Part shown: in pieces, positions 37,266 to 47,483 of the stretch | How positions within the stretch are numbered: the first letter of the stretch is position 1 | Layout: every line of letters starts with the position of its first letter | NCBI RefSeq assembly: GCF_005849285.1 | Contig: NZ_CP040517.1 | Span: 750,501 to 814,500, forward strand | DNA: 64,000 nucleotides | Origin: Luteithermobacter gelatinilyticus | Lineage (GTDB): Bacteria > Pseudomonadota > Alphaproteobacteria > Sphingomonadales > Emcibacteraceae | Direction of reading: 5' to 3' | Made by a program: the position numbers and the translations under genes | Notes under the pieces: model-generated | Seen by the model: only the letters and a program-made list of their open reading frames with translations | What the model was told of the DNA's origin: nothing | The model's database searches: none

Positions 37266-37766
37266 ATGTCTGAAAAATTGCCTGAAAGGAAAGAAAATGA
37301 GGGTGGTCGGACACCGCTCTCTCTGTTTGATCCGTTCACCCATCTGCGCAAGGAAATTGATGACATATTTTCCGATTATGGGCGAGGGTGGAGCAATTTC
37401 TTCCGCCGGCCGATGAGCTTGAGCAAATTTGCGCTCAACCCGCAGACAGATATCACCGAAAGCAAGGAAGCTTTTGAAATATCAGTGGAACTGCCGGGGC
37501 TGGACGAGAAGGATGTAACTCTCACCCTGCAGGATGATGTCCTGATCCTCAAAGGAGAGAAAAAAGAGGAAAAGGTGGAAAAAGAAAAAGACTATCACCT
37601 GACGGAAAGAAGCTATGGCGCCTTCCAGCGGAGTTTTAAACTACCGCCCAATGTGGATGCCGATGCCATTCAGGCGGATTTCCACAAAGGGGTCATGACG
37701 ATTGTCCTGCCGAAAACCGCCGAAGCGCAGGAAAAAGTGAAAACGATCAAAATCAAGTCCCGTTAA
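37266..37766 (+). CDS. Hsp20/alpha-crystallin family small heat-shock protein
   Basis: A 166-residue ATP-independent holdase. The N-terminal 55 residues include a Phe/Arg-rich segment (GWSNFFRRPMSLSKF). The alpha-crystallin domain spans about 58-150 (DITESKEAFEISVELPG through GVMTIVLPK), and the C-terminal tail has KTIKIKSR, carrying an IxI-like anchor. It is monocistronic: preceded by the atp terminator and followed by its own terminator. AAGGGAGA precedes the ATG. Confidence 0.95.
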   Translation: MSEKLPERKENEGGRTPLSLFDPFTHLRKEIDDIFSDYGRGWSNFFRRPMSLSKFALNPQTDITESKEAFEISVELPGLDEKDVTLTLQDDVLILKGEKKEEKVEKEKDYHLTERSYGAFQRSFKLPPNVDADAIQADFHKGVMTIVLPKTAEAQEKVKTIKIKSR

Positions 37767-37808
37767 GGGACACTGCTGTCTCTTTTGCTCAATATGCGTT
37801 TTCCTTTG

Positions 37809-37838
37809 GGGCCGGCTTTCGCGCCGGTCCTTTTTTAT
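37809..37838 (+). terminator. Intrinsic terminator of hsp20
   Basis: An 8-bp stem GGGCCGGC (37809-37816) / GCCGGTCC (37823-37830), with one G-T pair and loop TTTCGC, is followed directly by TTTTTTATT. Confidence 0.88.
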
Positions 37839-37936
37839 TAGGGTAGGGAGCTTGTCGGATAGGGCTATCTCTTGACTTTGGGCACCATATTTGATTCCTT
37901 GAAGGCCTGTAGGGTGAAAGAGAGGCTTACGACACA

Positions 37937-38551
37937 ATGAAAAGGGGGATGCGCCACGCGCTGCTGCCGATTGTTTTGCTGGGGCTTGCCGGTTGTGCCA
38001 CCAGTCCGCCCAGCAACATTCATGACAGCTGCACCATTTTCAAGGAAAAAAGCAGTTGGTATAAAGCCGCCAAAGCCAGCCAGAAACGGTATGGCACGCC
38101 GATTCATGTGCAACTGGCGATCATCAAACAGGAATCCAGCTTCAAATACGACGCCAAGCCGGAACGGGTTTATCTGTTGGGGCTTATTCCCTGGGGCCGG
38201 AAATCCTCGGCCTATGGCTATGCTCAGGTGAAAGACGGCACCTGGGACTGGTACAGGAAAAAAACCGGCAATCACGGGGCCAGCCGGGATGATTTCGCTG
38301 ATGCCATCGACTTTGTCGGCTGGTACACGAATTTAAGCCAAAGCATGCTGGGCATTTCCAAATGGGATGCGTATAACCAGTATCTGGCGTATCACGAGGG
38401 CCATGGCGGCTGGAAACGGGGTACCTACCGAAAAAAGCCCTGGTTGATGCGGGTGGCGCGCAAGGTGGAAAAAAGCGCCCGGACTTATGGCGCCCAGCTG
38501 AAACGCTGTGAAGACGACCTGGACAAGGGATTCTGGCTCTGGCCGTTTTGA
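37937..38551 (+). CDS. Lytic transglycosylase-like lipoprotein (SLT domain)
   Basis: A 204-residue lipoprotein with lipobox LGLAGC (Cys20). The mature part is a lysozyme-like domain: IIKQESSFKYDA holds the probable catalytic Glu66, SSAYGYAQVKDGTWDWY is the GLxQ-equivalent motif, and YLAYHEGHGGW closes the fold. It would cleave glycan strands of peptidoglycan from the outer-membrane inner face. The C terminus has a basic stretch and a final Cys (LKRCEDD). It stands alone after hsp20. Confidence 0.9.
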   Translation: MKRGMRHALLPIVLLGLAGCATSPPSNIHDSCTIFKEKSSWYKAAKASQKRYGTPIHVQLAIIKQESSFKYDAKPERVYLLGLIPWGRKSSAYGYAQVKDGTWDWYRKKTGNHGASRDDFADAIDFVGWYTNLSQSMLGISKWDAYNQYLAYHEGHGGWKRGTYRKKPWLMRVARKVEKSARTYGAQLKRCEDDLDKGFWLWPF

Positions 38552-38597
38552 GGGCTTGCGGAGAAATGCCTCGCCTTGAAATCTCTGAATTGCCCCC

Positions 38598-39350
38598 CTA
38601 AAGCTGTTCCGGTTCGCCTTTCCTGAGCCAGCCGGTGATGCTGTAACGGCCGCCTTCAGCCTGGGGCGCTACATAGCTTACGGAATGTTTTTGCGGCACC
38701 TTCAAAATGTTGAGCGCATTGAAGGTGGGCGTGAAGCCCTGGGAAATATGGCCGTGGTTATCAATAAACTGCAAAATTCCGCCCCAGTCGGGCCGCCAGT
38801 GCGGTGTGAAATTCAGCACATAAGCCGCCAGGCGGTTTTTGCCGCCCACATCATCGCTATGATCGGTCAGAAAATGGCCGGGGCGGAACAGGGTACACTG
38901 GGCGTCGGCATAGGTGGCTTCCTGAAAGCCGGTCACGGCCCGCATGAAGTCCAGAAACGCTTCGGAGTTCACAAAGTCCAGCACCCGGTTGATGAACAGG
39001 TCCTGATTGAGTTTCTGCGCCCGGGCATCGCTCAGGGAATAGCTGTTATAGATATACTGAAACCCGTATTTTGCTTTTTCGGTAATATGGGTGTTCAGCA
39101 GATTACGCTGTACCTCGGTCATGGCCTCGACCTGGATTTTATGGAGCGTGTAACCTTTTTCCCCGTCATTGAAATTGGTTTGCCAGGGCACTTCGGTGGT
39201 GAGCGCTTCATGGATTCGCGCTGCACTTTCGGGAGTGAGAATGTCGGGGATATGCACCCGGCCGGTTGTGGCAAAAATTTCGGCATATTTTTTGACGACA
39301 ATATCCGGATTGAGGCGGATATCAATTTCAGACGTATGATGCGCAGACAT
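38598..39350 (-). CDS. 2-oxoglutarate/Fe(II)-dependent oxygenase (prolyl-4-hydroxylase-like)
   Basis: A 250-residue protein with a double-stranded beta-helix oxygenase pattern. The HxD metal pair is in FLTDHSDDVGGKNRLAAYVL, the distal His in VPQKHSVSYVAP, and the 2-oxoglutarate Arg in GGRYSITGWL. WRPDWGGILQF lies between, as in Tpa1/prolyl-hydroxylase-type enzymes. The substrate is unknown. I start at the ATG at 39350, one base after the preceding ABM gene on the minus strand; the longer frame would overlap that gene. Likely last gene of the unit that begins with the 5-oxoprolinase. Confidence 0.87.
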   Translation of the reverse strand: MSAHHTSEIDIRLNPDIVVKKYAEIFATTGRVHIPDILTPESAARIHEALTTEVPWQTNFNDGEKGYTLHKIQVEAMTEVQRNLLNTHITEKAKYGFQYIYNSYSLSDARAQKLNQDLFINRVLDFVNSEAFLDFMRAVTGFQEATYADAQCTLFRPGHFLTDHSDDVGGKNRLAAYVLNFTPHWRPDWGGILQFIDNHGHISQGFTPTFNALNILKVPQKHSVSYVAPQAEGGRYSITGWLRKGEPEQL

Positions 39351-39351
39351 C

Positions 39352-39684
39352 TTATTTCCTGTTTCTGTCAAAATCATAGGACCGTTCCACGCGGGCCACA
39401 TGGATGGCGTATTTTTCATACCAGGTTGTCCGGCCTGTCTTCTGGGCAATGGCGTGATCCATGACTTTTTTCCAGGCCCGAATGCTGGCCTCATCCTGCC
39501 AGTAGGACACCGTAATACCTTCGCGTGTGGTTTTGTCTCTGACGCTGTCCAGGCCCAAATACCCCGGTTGCTGTCTGGCCAATTCCTCCATCAGCCGGGC
39601 CGTTTTCTGATATCCGTCTTCATCCTCCGCCGTGCGGCGGCTGGTGAAGATCACGGCATAATAAGGCGGCGTGGGCAGCGTCAT
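39352..39684 (-). CDS. Antibiotic biosynthesis monooxygenase (ABM) domain protein
   Basis: A 110-residue single ABM domain with the hallmark YYAVIFTSRR, QQPGYLGLDSVRD and GITVSYWQDEASIRAWK segments. ABM proteins form ferredoxin-like dimers; some are cofactor-free monooxygenases or heme-degrading enzymes, many have no known substrate. It is one base upstream of the 2OG-oxygenase gene and 12 bases downstream of the amidohydrolase gene, so the three are probably one transcript. Confidence 0.88.
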   Translation of the reverse strand: MTLPTPPYYAVIFTSRRTAEDEDGYQKTARLMEELARQQPGYLGLDSVRDKTTREGITVSYWQDEASIRAWKKVMDHAIAQKTGRTTWYEKYAIHVARVERSYDFDRNRK

Positions 39685-39696
39685 GGCGGGATCCTT

Positions 39697-41013
39697 CTAT
39701 CGAACAAAAGCCTTGCCGCGGGCCATCACAAAACTGGGGGTACGCAGGGTGGAGATATCTTCAAGCGGATTACCCCGGGCGGCAATGATATCGGCCACTT
39801 TGCCTTTTTCCAGCGTACCGATTTCATCTGCAAGCCCCAATAGGTCGGCGGCATTGACCGTGGCGGCTTCCAGTACGGCCCGCTCCGGCATACCGGCTTC
39901 GACCATCAGTTCCAATTCACGGCCGTTAATGCCGTGTTTGCTGACCCCGCTGTCGGTGCCGAAAGCAATTTTTACGCCGCTCTTATAGGACCGGCTGAGC
40001 GCTTCCATGATCTGGGGGCCTACTTTGCGGGCCTTATCCACGCTGGCGGGCGGAAGAGTGCCCGGAATTTCCGCCATCTCGGCGGCGGTGATGCCGGCAA
40101 GCACAGTGGGTACGTGATAAGCGCCGGTTTTCTTGAACAGCTTGATGCTTTCCTTATCCAGATAGGTACCGTGTTCAATGCTGTCCACTCCGGCCTTGAG
40201 CGCCGCGTTAATCCCGTCCGCGCCGTGGGCATGAGCGGCCACCTTGCGGCCCATAGAATGGGCGGTTTCGACAATGGCGCGCTGTTCCGCGTCCGTGAAC
40301 TGCTGGCCGGTACCGGCGGCGATATTGCTCAAGACCCCGCCGGTGGCGACATATTTGATCACATCGGCGCCGAACTTGATCTGTTCGCGCACCGCCCGAC
40401 GGCAATCATCGGCGCCGTTGCAGATGCCGCTGTCCGGTTCGATCACCCCGTGGCGGAACCCGTTGGTATCCCCATGTCCACCTAGCGGCGAGATGGTATA
40501 ACCGGCAGCAAGGATGCGCGGTCCCTGAATAAGCCCTTTGTTAATACCATCCCGGAGCGCAAAAATGCCGTCCCGCGGTCCGCCCACATTGCGGATGGTG
40601 GTGAAACCTGCGGCCAGAATACGTCGGGCAAAAGGCACGCCCATGATGGCATAATCCGCTTCGGTCAGGGTCACGGCCTCCAGGCGGCTGTTCTTGCTGA
40701 TCTCCATGGTCACATGAGTGTGACTGTCGATCATGCCGGGCATGACAAACTGATCCCTGAGGTCGATGATGTCCGCCTCACTCACCTGGTCTAACTCTTC
40801 AGGCATGACATATCCAGGCCGGATCTCTTCGATACGGTCGTTTTTAATCAGGATGGACTGTTCCCGGCGCACTTCTTCGCGCGCATCGGTCATGAGTGTT
40901 CCGGCATGGATGATGGTCCAGTGCGGCTGCTCCTTGTGATCGGCAGCCGTGGCCGCCGGGCCTGTGATCATCGCACACAGCAGCAGCCCAATAAATCCTG
41001 ATAAAAACTTCAT
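39697..41013 (-). CDS. Exported amidohydrolase-superfamily protein (imidazolonepropionase/prolidase-like)
   Basis: A 438-residue protein with a signal peptide (cleavage near ATAADHK) and a TIM-barrel amidohydrolase domain. Metal ligands are visible in MIDSHTHVTME, AAHAHGADGINAA and SIEHGT, and the catalytic Asp in IAFGTDSGVSKHG. It resembles Xaa-Pro dipeptidase/imidazolonepropionase-like periplasmic hydrolases often found in alphaproteobacteria. The likely substrate is a small amide or dipeptide. It is 116 bases downstream of the 5-oxoprolinase gene. Confidence 0.9.
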   Translation of the reverse strand: MKFLSGFIGLLLCAMITGPAATAADHKEQPHWTIIHAGTLMTDAREEVRREQSILIKNDRIEEIRPGYVMPEELDQVSEADIIDLRDQFVMPGMIDSHTHVTMEISKNSRLEAVTLTEADYAIMGVPFARRILAAGFTTIRNVGGPRDGIFALRDGINKGLIQGPRILAAGYTISPLGGHGDTNGFRHGVIEPDSGICNGADDCRRAVREQIKFGADVIKYVATGGVLSNIAAGTGQQFTDAEQRAIVETAHSMGRKVAAHAHGADGINAALKAGVDSIEHGTYLDKESIKLFKKTGAYHVPTVLAGITAAEMAEIPGTLPPASVDKARKVGPQIMEALSRSYKSGVKIAFGTDSGVSKHGINGRELELMVEAGMPERAVLEAATVNAADLLGLADEIGTLEKGKVADIIAARGNPLEDISTLRTPSFVMARGKAFVR

Positions 41014-41129
41014 GAATAATCCCCTTTAATGACTGTTATTTGTTTAATGACTTTTATGTGTCGACTCATATAAGTTTTTATAAAGCTAGCAGAATTGCCC
41101 GCCGCCGCAAATGGCCTATTTTTGCGCCG

Positions 41130-44100
41130 CTATTTCTGTCCAAAGCCGCCGCCTCCCGGGGTTTCGATGACAAAAACGTCATCCGGTTGCATATCCGTTT
41201 CATCGGCCGGCCCCAATATGTCCTCCCGACCGTCGCGGCGGATAACCTTATTGATGCCGGGTAGACCGTCATCCCCGCCGTTCAGCCCGGGCGGGGGAAT
41301 CTGTCGATGATTGGAAATGATGGCCGCTTGCATGGCATGGCGAAACCGGAGCCGGCGGACAAGGCCATCGCCGCCCCGGTGCCGTCCATCACCGCCACTG
41401 CCGCGCCGGAGGGAAAACTCTTCCAGCAAGACCGGATAGCGCCATTCGAGTACTTCGGGATCGGTCAGGCGGGAATTGGTCATATGGCTCTGGACGGCGC
41501 TTTGTCCATCATGATCCGCCGTCGCGCCCATGCCGCCGGCGAGGGTTTCGTAATACTGGAACGTCTCGTCGCCAAAGGTGAAATTATTCATGGTGCCCTG
41601 GGCGGCGGCCATCTTGCCGAGCGCGAGAAACAGTGCGTTGACCACGGCTTGCGAGGTTTCCACATTACCCGCCACCACTGCCGCCGGCGGCCGCGGGTTC
41701 AACAGGCAGCCTTCCGGTACGATGATATCAAGCGGCGTGAGGCAGCCTTCATTAAGCGGAATATCGTCGTCCACCAGACAGCGGAACACATACAGCACCG
41801 CGGCGCGACAGACGGCGAGCGGGGCATTGAAATTATTGTCCTGTTGGGCCGAGGTGCCGGTGAAATCAATACGGGCGCGGCGGGTTTGTTTGTCGATGCC
41901 CACCCTGACCCGGATTATGGCGCCATTGTCCAGCGGATAATCATAGGCCCCGTCATGCAGCACATCGAGCGCCCGGCGCACCGCTTCTTCGGCATTTTTC
42001 TGCACATGGCCCATATAGGCCCGGACCACTGGCAGGCTGAATTCTTCGATCATACGGGAAAGCTCCCGCGCGCCTTTCTCATTGGCGGCGATCTGCGCCT
42101 TGAGATCGGCGATATTTTGCGGGATATTGCGGGCTGGCCAGGGTCCGGTGGACAACAGATCCGTGATCGCCTGTTCCTGAAAGGCCCCGTCTTTGACCAG
42201 ATGCACATTGTCCAGCAGCACGCCTTCCTCGTTGATATGACGGGAGAAGGGCGGCATGCTGCCCGGCGTGAGACCGCCGATGTCCGCGTGATGTCCGCGG
42301 GTGGCGAGGTAAAACAACGGCTTTCCGTCTTCATCGAACCAGGGGCTGACCACCGTCACATCCGGCAGATGGGTGCCGCCATTATAAGGATCGTTCAGCA
42401 CATAGACATCCCCTGGTTTCATGGTCGCGCTTCGCTTTTCAATGATGGTGCGCACGCTCGCGCCCATGCTGCCCAGATGCACCGGCATATGCGGCGCATT
42501 GGCGACCAGCCGGCCTTCGCCGTCAAACAGGGCGCAGGAAAAATCCAACCGTTCCTTCATGTTGACCGAATGAGCGACATTTTGCAGCACCGCCCCCATC
42601 TGTTCGGCGATAGACATGAACAGATTGTTGAAAATTTCCAGCATGACAGGGTCGGCATCGGTACCGATGGCTTTTTGCCGGGGGAGCGGCGTGGTGCGGG
42701 TCAGAATCAGGTTGCCAAGCGGGTCCCGCTCCGCCTGCCAGCCGATCTCCACAATATTGGTGCCGTGATCTTCCAGGATCATGGCGGGGCCGGGGACCGC
42801 TGTGCCGGGGGTGAGGGCATCCCGATGCAGGACGGCGGCCTCGACCCACCTGCCGCTACAAAAGATCCGCCGGGTTTTGGGGGCCGGACGCGGGCCGTTG
42901 GGGGACGTTGCGGCCCGGTCGGGAAGAGCTTCGCCCCCGCCCCGGGCTTCGGCGCGGGCGGCTTCGACAATCAGCGGCCGGTCCGGGCTGATAAAGCCGA
43001 AATGTTGTTTATGCAAGGTTTCAAAGTTCCGGCGCATCTCCTTGAGGGAGCCATACGGCACCTGCAGCGGGCTGTCGCTGCCCTGATATTTGATCTCAAG
43101 GGTGCGTTCCACCCGGATGTCCTGAACCCGTTGTTGTTTAAGTTCGTCCCGGGCGGCTTGCGCCAGCCGGTTCAGGGCAGCCTCAATTTCGGATAGATGC
43201 GCCGTGTCCAGCGGGCATTCCAGGGTGATCTCCTGCAGGTTTCTGAGGTCCGCAAGGCCCATGCCATAGGCGCTCAATACCCCGGCGAAAGGATGCAGCA
43301 TCACCCGCGTTATGCCCAGCCGGTCGGCCACCAGGCAGGCATGTTGCCCGCCCGCGCCGCCGAAACTTGTGAGGGTATAGCGGCTCACGTCATAGCCGCG
43401 CTGGGTCGAGATTTTCTTGATGGCGCTGGCCATGTTTTCCACGGCGATGGCCAGCAGTCCTTCGGCCATATGTTCCGGGCTCTTGATTTCCTGTCCGGCG
43501 GCCTTGACCTCCTGCGCCATCGCTGCGAATTTGCGGCGCACCACGTCAAGATCCAGCGGTTCATCCGCACCGGGGCCGAACACATGGGGGAAGCTGCCCG
43601 TATCAAGCCGGCCAAGGAACAGATTAGCGTCGGTGACGGTGAGCGGCCCGCCCCTGCGATAGGCGGCGGGACCGGGATTGGCGCCAGCGCTTTCAGGCCC
43701 GACGCGAAAACGGCTGCCATCGAAGCCGAGGATCGAGCCGCCGCCGGCGGCCACGGTGTGGATATGCATCATGGGAATCCGCATGCGCACGCCCGCCACC
43801 TGGGTTTCATGGCGGCGTTCATACTGCCCCCGGTAATGGGCCACATCGGTGGAGGTGCCGCCCATGTCAAAAGCGATAATCTTGTCGACCCCCGCCTGGG
43901 CGGCGGTCCTCGCTGCGCCCACAATGCCGCCCGCCGGGCCCGACAGGATGGCGTCCTTGCCCCGGAAATGATCTGCATGGGCGAGCCCGCCATGAGACTG
44001 CATGAAATAGAGCGGGATGCCCGGCACCGCGTCCTTGACCCGGTCTATATAACGGTGCAACACGGGCGAGAGATAAGCGTCCACCACGGTGGTGTCGCCG

Positions 44101-44741
44101 CGGCTGACGAGCTTCATCAGCGGGCTGGTCTCATGGCTTGTGGAAACCTGGGAAAAGCCGGTCTCGCGGGCGAGCGTGGCGATTTTCCGTTCATGATCGG
44201 GATAGCGATACCCATGCATCAGCACGATGGCGACGGCGTTGATGCCGTCTTCATGGGCGGCCCGAAGCGGTGGTTTGAGGCTGTCCAGGTCCAGCGGGAT
44301 GAGCACCTCGCCGCTGGCACTTAAGCGTTCGTCCACCTCGATCACCTGGTCATAAAGAAGCTCCGGCAGCGTGACATGGAGCGCGAACAGATCCGGCCGG
44401 TTCTGGTACGCGATGCGCAGCGCGTCCTTAAACCCTCGGGTGATCACGAGCAGGGTGCGCTCGCCCTTGCGTTCCAAAAGCGCGTTGGTGGCGACCGTGG
44501 TGCCCATCTTGATGCTGTCCACCCGGTCTGCGGGGATCGGCGCGTCTTTGGGCAGGCCCAGCAGGTCGCGCATGCCCTGAAGGGCGGCGTCCTCATATTG
44601 TTCCGGATTGTCCGACAGCAGTTTGTGGGTCAGCAACTCGCCCCCGCAAACAGTGGCCGGCGGCGCCGCCACAATATCGGTGAACGTCCCCCCCCGATCA
44701 ATCCAGAACCGCCATTTTTTGCCAGTGTTACTTTTTTTCAT
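41130..44741 (-). CDS. 5-oxoprolinase / hydantoinase A-B fusion
   Basis: A 1203-residue ATP-dependent amidohydrolase with both modules in one chain. The HyuA-like half begins [16 protein letters not shown] and contains [13 protein letters not shown] and [17 protein letters not shown]. The HyuB-like half begins at about residue 690 ([19 protein letters not shown]) and ends in the glycine-rich [14 protein letters not shown]. This full-length layout matches eukaryote-type and bacterial OplAH, which opens 5-oxoproline to glutamate; hydantoin hydrolysis is the alternative. It is GC-richer than its surroundings. The downstream minus-strand amidohydrolase, ABM and oxygenase genes may form a catabolic unit with it. 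Confidence 0.93.
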   Translation of the reverse strand: MKKSNTGKKWRFWIDRGGTFTDIVAAPPATVCGGELLTHKLLSDNPEQYEDAALQGMRDLLGLPKDAPIPADRVDSIKMGTTVATNALLERKGERTLLVITRGFKDALRIAYQNRPDLFALHVTLPELLYDQVIEVDERLSASGEVLIPLDLDSLKPPLRAAHEDGINAVAIVLMHGYRYPDHERKIATLARETGFSQVSTSHETSPLMKLVSRGDTTVVDAYLSPVLHRYIDRVKDAVPGIPLYFMQSHGGLAHADHFRGKDAILSGPAGGIVGAARTAAQAGVDKIIAFDMGGTSTDVAHYRGQYERRHETQVAGVRMRIPMMHIHTVAAGGGSILGFDGSRFRVGPESAGANPGPAAYRRGGPLTVTDANLFLGRLDTGSFPHVFGPGADEPLDLDVVRRKFAAMAQEVKAAGQEIKSPEHMAEGLLAIAVENMASAIKKISTQRGYDVSRYTLTSFGGAGGQHACLVADRLGITRVMLHPFAGVLSAYGMGLADLRNLQEITLECPLDTAHLSEIEAALNRLAQAARDELKQQRVQDIRVERTLEIKYQGSDSPLQVPYGSLKEMRRNFETLHKQHFGFISPDRPLIVEAARAEARGGGEALPDRAATSPNGPRPAPKTRRIFCSGRWVEAAVLHRDALTPGTAVPGPAMILEDHGTNIVEIGWQAERDPLGNLILTRTTPLPRQKAIGTDADPVMLEIFNNLFMSIAEQMGAVLQNVAHSVNMKERLDFSCALFDGEGRLVANAPHMPVHLGSMGASVRTIIEKRSATMKPGDVYVLNDPYNGGTHLPDVTVVSPWFDEDGKPLFYLATRGHHADIGGLTPGSMPPFSRHINEEGVLLDNVHLVKDGAFQEQAITDLLSTGPWPARNIPQNIADLKAQIAANEKGARELSRMIEEFSLPVVRAYMGHVQKNAEEAVRRALDVLHDGAYDYPLDNGAIIRVRVGIDKQTRRARIDFTGTSAQQDNNFNAPLAVCRAAVLYVFRCLVDDDIPLNEGCLTPLDIIVPEGCLLNPRPPAAVVAGNVETSQAVVNALFLALGKMAAAQGTMNNFTFGDETFQYYETLAGGMGATADHDGQSAVQSHMTNSRLTDPEVLEWRYPVLLEEFSLRRGSGGDGRHRGGDGLVRRLRFRHAMQAAIISNHRQIPPPGLNGGDDGLPGINKVIRRDGREDILGPADETDMQPDDVFVIETPGGGGFGQK

Positions 44742-44850
44742 AATGTTAAAGTCAGATAAATATCCGGATGAAGGGAATTGATGCCTATTGCGTAATAAGT
44801 GTTTCTATGTAACACACGAAAGTCACGAAAAAAATGCAGAGGAACCAGTA

Positions 44851-45594
44851 GTGTCGATTTGGGGTACGATCTTGGGCGGGGCCGCAGGGCTGGTGCTCGC
44901 TGGGCCGATCGGTGGTCTGATCGGGGCATTGGCCGGGCATGCGGCCAGTAAAAAACTGAACAAGAAACTTACAGGGCACGGTGGTGCGGGCGCCGAGGGC
45001 CTGCGTCAGATCACTTTCACCATCGGCGTGATCGCGCTGTCGGCCAAAATGGCCAAGGCGGATGGACGCGTGACCCGGGATGAGGTCAATGTGTTCAAAC
45101 AGGCCTTCCGGGTGCCGGAGGGGGAAGTCAAAAATGTCGGCCGCCTGTTCGATCTGGCGCGCCGGGACGTGACGGGCTATGAGGCCTATGCGCGCCAGCT
45201 TGCCGACCTGTTTCATGATCGGCCCGAGGTGCTGGAGGAGCTTCTGGACATCCTGTTTCATATTGCGCTCGCCGACGGGGTGATGCACCCGCAGGAAGAG
45301 GAGTTCCTCAAACAGGTGGCGCAGATTTTCGGGTTTTCAGCAGCGGACTATCGCCGTATTCGCGAGGGCCATATGGGTCCGGACCGCAGCGATCCCTATG
45401 TTGTTCTGGGGGTGGGGCGGGAGGCCTCGGACAGCGAGATTCGCGCCCGCTATCGCCGCCTGATCAAGGAACACCACCCGGACCGGCTGATGGCGGAAGG
45501 CGTGCCGGAGGAATTCATCACCGTGGCCAACGACAAACTGGCGGCCATCAATGCCGCCTATGACCGCATCGCCAAAGAACGGCATATGACATAA
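44851..45594 (+). CDS. DjlA-like co-chaperone (TerB plus DnaJ domain)
   Basis: A 247-residue protein. The N terminus is a glycine-zipper-like membrane segment (GTILGGAAGLVLAGPIGGLIGALAGH). A TerB-like helical domain follows (about 50-160, with FTIGVIALSAKMAKADGRVTRDE). The C-terminal J domain is at about 175-245, with the HPD motif in EHHPDRLM. This matches DjlA, a membrane-linked activator of DnaK ATPase. I start at GTG 44851, preceded by AGAGGAA, not at the upstream ATG at 44788, whose leader has no family resemblance. It is divergent from the 5-oxoprolinase. Confidence 0.9.
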   Translation: MSIWGTILGGAAGLVLAGPIGGLIGALAGHAASKKLNKKLTGHGGAGAEGLRQITFTIGVIALSAKMAKADGRVTRDEVNVFKQAFRVPEGEVKNVGRLFDLARRDVTGYEAYARQLADLFHDRPEVLEELLDILFHIALADGVMHPQEEEFLKQVAQIFGFSAADYRRIREGHMGPDRSDPYVVLGVGREASDSEIRARYRRLIKEHHPDRLMAEGVPEEFITVANDKLAAINAAYDRIAKERHMT

Positions 45595-45614
45595 CAAGGG
45601 AAAAGGAAACGTCC

Positions 45615-46499
45615 ATGTCCCCGCTGCATCTTTTACTGGGCCTAGTTGTTGCGCTGGCCTGGGGGCTTAATTTCGTGGTGATGAAGATCGGTCTGGAACA
45701 GTTGAGCCCGTTCTGGTTCGGCACGCTGCGGTTTGTCATCGTGCTGCTGATCCTTTTGCCGTGGCTAAGGGTGACGAAAGGCGCCATGACAAAGCTGTTT
45801 CTGGTGGGGATCTGTATCGGGGGCTTGCATTTCGGTTTTGTGTTTTTGGGCATGAATATGGCGAGCCAGGTTTCCGCCATCGTGGTGGTGGTGCAGATGA
45901 ATATCCCGATCACCCTGCTGCTGGCGCATTTTTTCCTGGGCGAAAAAATAAGTCTCTGGCGGATGACGGGTATTGCTGTGGCTTTTGGCGGGGTGATCAT
46001 CATCACCTTTGACCCGGCCATTGCTGGCGAAGGACTGGCGATAGCGATTATGTTGGCCGCGGTCACGCTTTATTCCATCGGTACCACCCTGATGCGGCGC
46101 ATGCAGACGGTGAGCATTCTCAGGGTACAGGCTTGGACGGCCTTTTACAGCGTGCCGCTGCTGTTGGCGCTCAGCCTGTGGTTCGAGACGGGGCAGATCG
46201 CCGAACTCGTTCATCTGGACGCGCTGCATTGGGGCATGCTGATTTATACGGCGGTGATTTCGTCCATTGTCGGCTATGGCGGCATCAATTATCTGCTGAA
46301 ACATTATCCGGTGGCGCAGATCGCGCCGATCCTGCTGCTGGTGCCGGTATTTGCCACCACGGCGGCAGTGGTCTTCCTAGACGAGGTGTTATCCCTGCGG
46401 TTTCTGATCGGTGCCGGAATAACCCTTGGCGGGCTGGGGCTGATCCATTATCGTGATTGGGTGAAGAATCGTAAACTACCCAAGGAGATGCTGCCCTGA
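45615..46499 (+). CDS. EamA/DMT family transporter
   Basis: A 294-residue membrane protein with ten predicted helices in two EamA repeats. The first repeat starts LLLGLVVALAWGLNFVVMKIGL, the second LAAVTLYSIGTTLMRRM. Family members export amino acids or metabolites (RhtA- and YdcZ-like proteins); the substrate cannot be read from sequence. It starts 20 bases after the djlA-like gene and ends 22 bases before the amidase gene, so the three may be co-transcribed. Confidence 0.92.
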   Translation: MSPLHLLLGLVVALAWGLNFVVMKIGLEQLSPFWFGTLRFVIVLLILLPWLRVTKGAMTKLFLVGICIGGLHFGFVFLGMNMASQVSAIVVVVQMNIPITLLLAHFFLGEKISLWRMTGIAVAFGGVIIITFDPAIAGEGLAIAIMLAAVTLYSIGTTLMRRMQTVSILRVQAWTAFYSVPLLLALSLWFETGQIAELVHLDALHWGMLIYTAVISSIVGYGGINYLLKHYPVAQIAPILLLVPVFATTAAVVFLDEVLSLRFLIGAGITLGGLGLIHYRDWVKNRKLPKEMLP

Positions 46500-46521
46500 G
46501 CGCAGGCTGAAGGATGCCGTT

Positions 46522-47283
46522 ATGAGACGTCTTGCCATATTCGAGGCGCCCTCGCCGAATTTTGATGACCGCCGGGCGGACGCCGAAATCCGTTATCTGA
46601 TCCTGCATTATACCGGCATGGTTTCCGCCGCTGCGGCGCTCAGCCGCATGTGTGATGCCCGCGCGAAGGTCAGCGCCCATTACATGATTGAGGAGGACGG
46701 CCGTATCCTGCGTCTGGTGCATGAACACAACCGCGCCTGGCATGCGGGGGTGTCCTGCTGGGAAGGGGAGACGGACATCAACAGCTTTTCGATTGGCATC
46801 GAACTGGTCAATCCGGGGCATGCCTATCCGGGCTACAAAGGAGGATATCGCCCCTTTCCTGAGGCCCAGATGGACAGCCTTGTGGCATTATGCCGCCGGA
46901 TCTGTGAGACATATAACATCCGGCCCTGGCATGTGCTCGCGCATTCGGATGTGGCGCCGGGACGAAAAAAAGATCCGGGGGAGCTGTTTGACTGGCCCAG
47001 GCTGGCGCGGGAGGGACTTGCGGTCTGGCCGCAGAGGGGCGGGGAAGACATGCAAGGCGAGACCTTTTCCAAAGGGCAGACGGGGGCGGAGATCACACAG
47101 TTGCAGGAGGATTTGCGGCGTTATGGGTACGGGCTTGACTGCAGCGGGGTCTATGATGCCGAAACCATTGCCGTAATGAGCGCATTCCAGCGTCACTTCC
47201 GTCCGGCCAGGTTTGACGGCATGGCGGATCCGGAAAGCCGGGCGTTGCTGAACGCCCTGTTACGGCTCAAGGACGCTGCTTAA
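46522..47283 (+). CDS. N-acetylmuramoyl-L-alanine amidase (Amidase_2 plus peptidoglycan-binding domain)
   Basis: A 253-residue AmpD/AmiD-type amidase. Zinc ligands are in YLILHYTGM, in the AHSDVAPGRKKDPGELFDW motif, and in the intervening HNRAWHAGVSCWEG. The C-terminal 70 residues are a PG_binding_1 domain (QTGAEITQLQEDLRRYGYGLDCSGVYDAET). No signal peptide is visible, so it may act in the cytoplasm on recycled muropeptides like AmpD, although the binding domain suggests AmiD. The stop codon overlaps the stop of the convergent small lipoprotein gene. Confidence 0.92.
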   Translation: MRRLAIFEAPSPNFDDRRADAEIRYLILHYTGMVSAAAALSRMCDARAKVSAHYMIEEDGRILRLVHEHNRAWHAGVSCWEGETDINSFSIGIELVNPGHAYPGYKGGYRPFPEAQMDSLVALCRRICETYNIRPWHVLAHSDVAPGRKKDPGELFDWPRLAREGLAVWPQRGGEDMQGETFSKGQTGAEITQLQEDLRRYGYGLDCSGVYDAETIAVMSAFQRHFRPARFDGMADPESRALLNALLRLKDAA

Positions 47284-47483
47284 TTTTCCGTGTGCCGGGC
47301 GTTTTCCTGATCCGGCAGAATGCCTTCAGGCAGGGGTTTCAGGGTCTGTTCGGTATTGGGACCGGCCGGACCCGTGGCGAAAACAATCTCATCATCCCCG
47401 CCACAGCCTGAAAGCATCAACAGCGGCATGGCCATAATAAGGGTTTTGAGCAGGGTCTGTATTGTGTTTGTCACCTGTTTCAT
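47280..47483 (-). CDS. Small lipoprotein, hypothetical
   Basis: A 67-residue protein with a clear lipoprotein signal (MKQVTNTIQTLLKTLIMAMPLL then LSGC lipobox) followed by a short Pro/Gly/Glu-rich mature part. I take the ATG at 47483; an upstream ATG adds nine residues ahead of the signal. The length and LSGCG start recall LptM-type small lipoproteins, but the KGPLxxP motif is not there, so I leave it unassigned. It overlaps the amidase stop by three bases on the opposite strand. Confidence 0.6.
   Translation of the reverse strand: MKQVTNTIQTLLKTLIMAMPLLMLSGCGGDDEIVFATGPAGPNTEQTLKPLPEGILPDQENARHTEN

Noticed and set aside
41307-43196. 629-codon plus-strand open frame across the 5-oxoprolinase gene
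   Set aside because: Shadow of the HyuA/HyuB fusion on the other strand; composition is biased to Gly/His/Arg with no recognisable domain.
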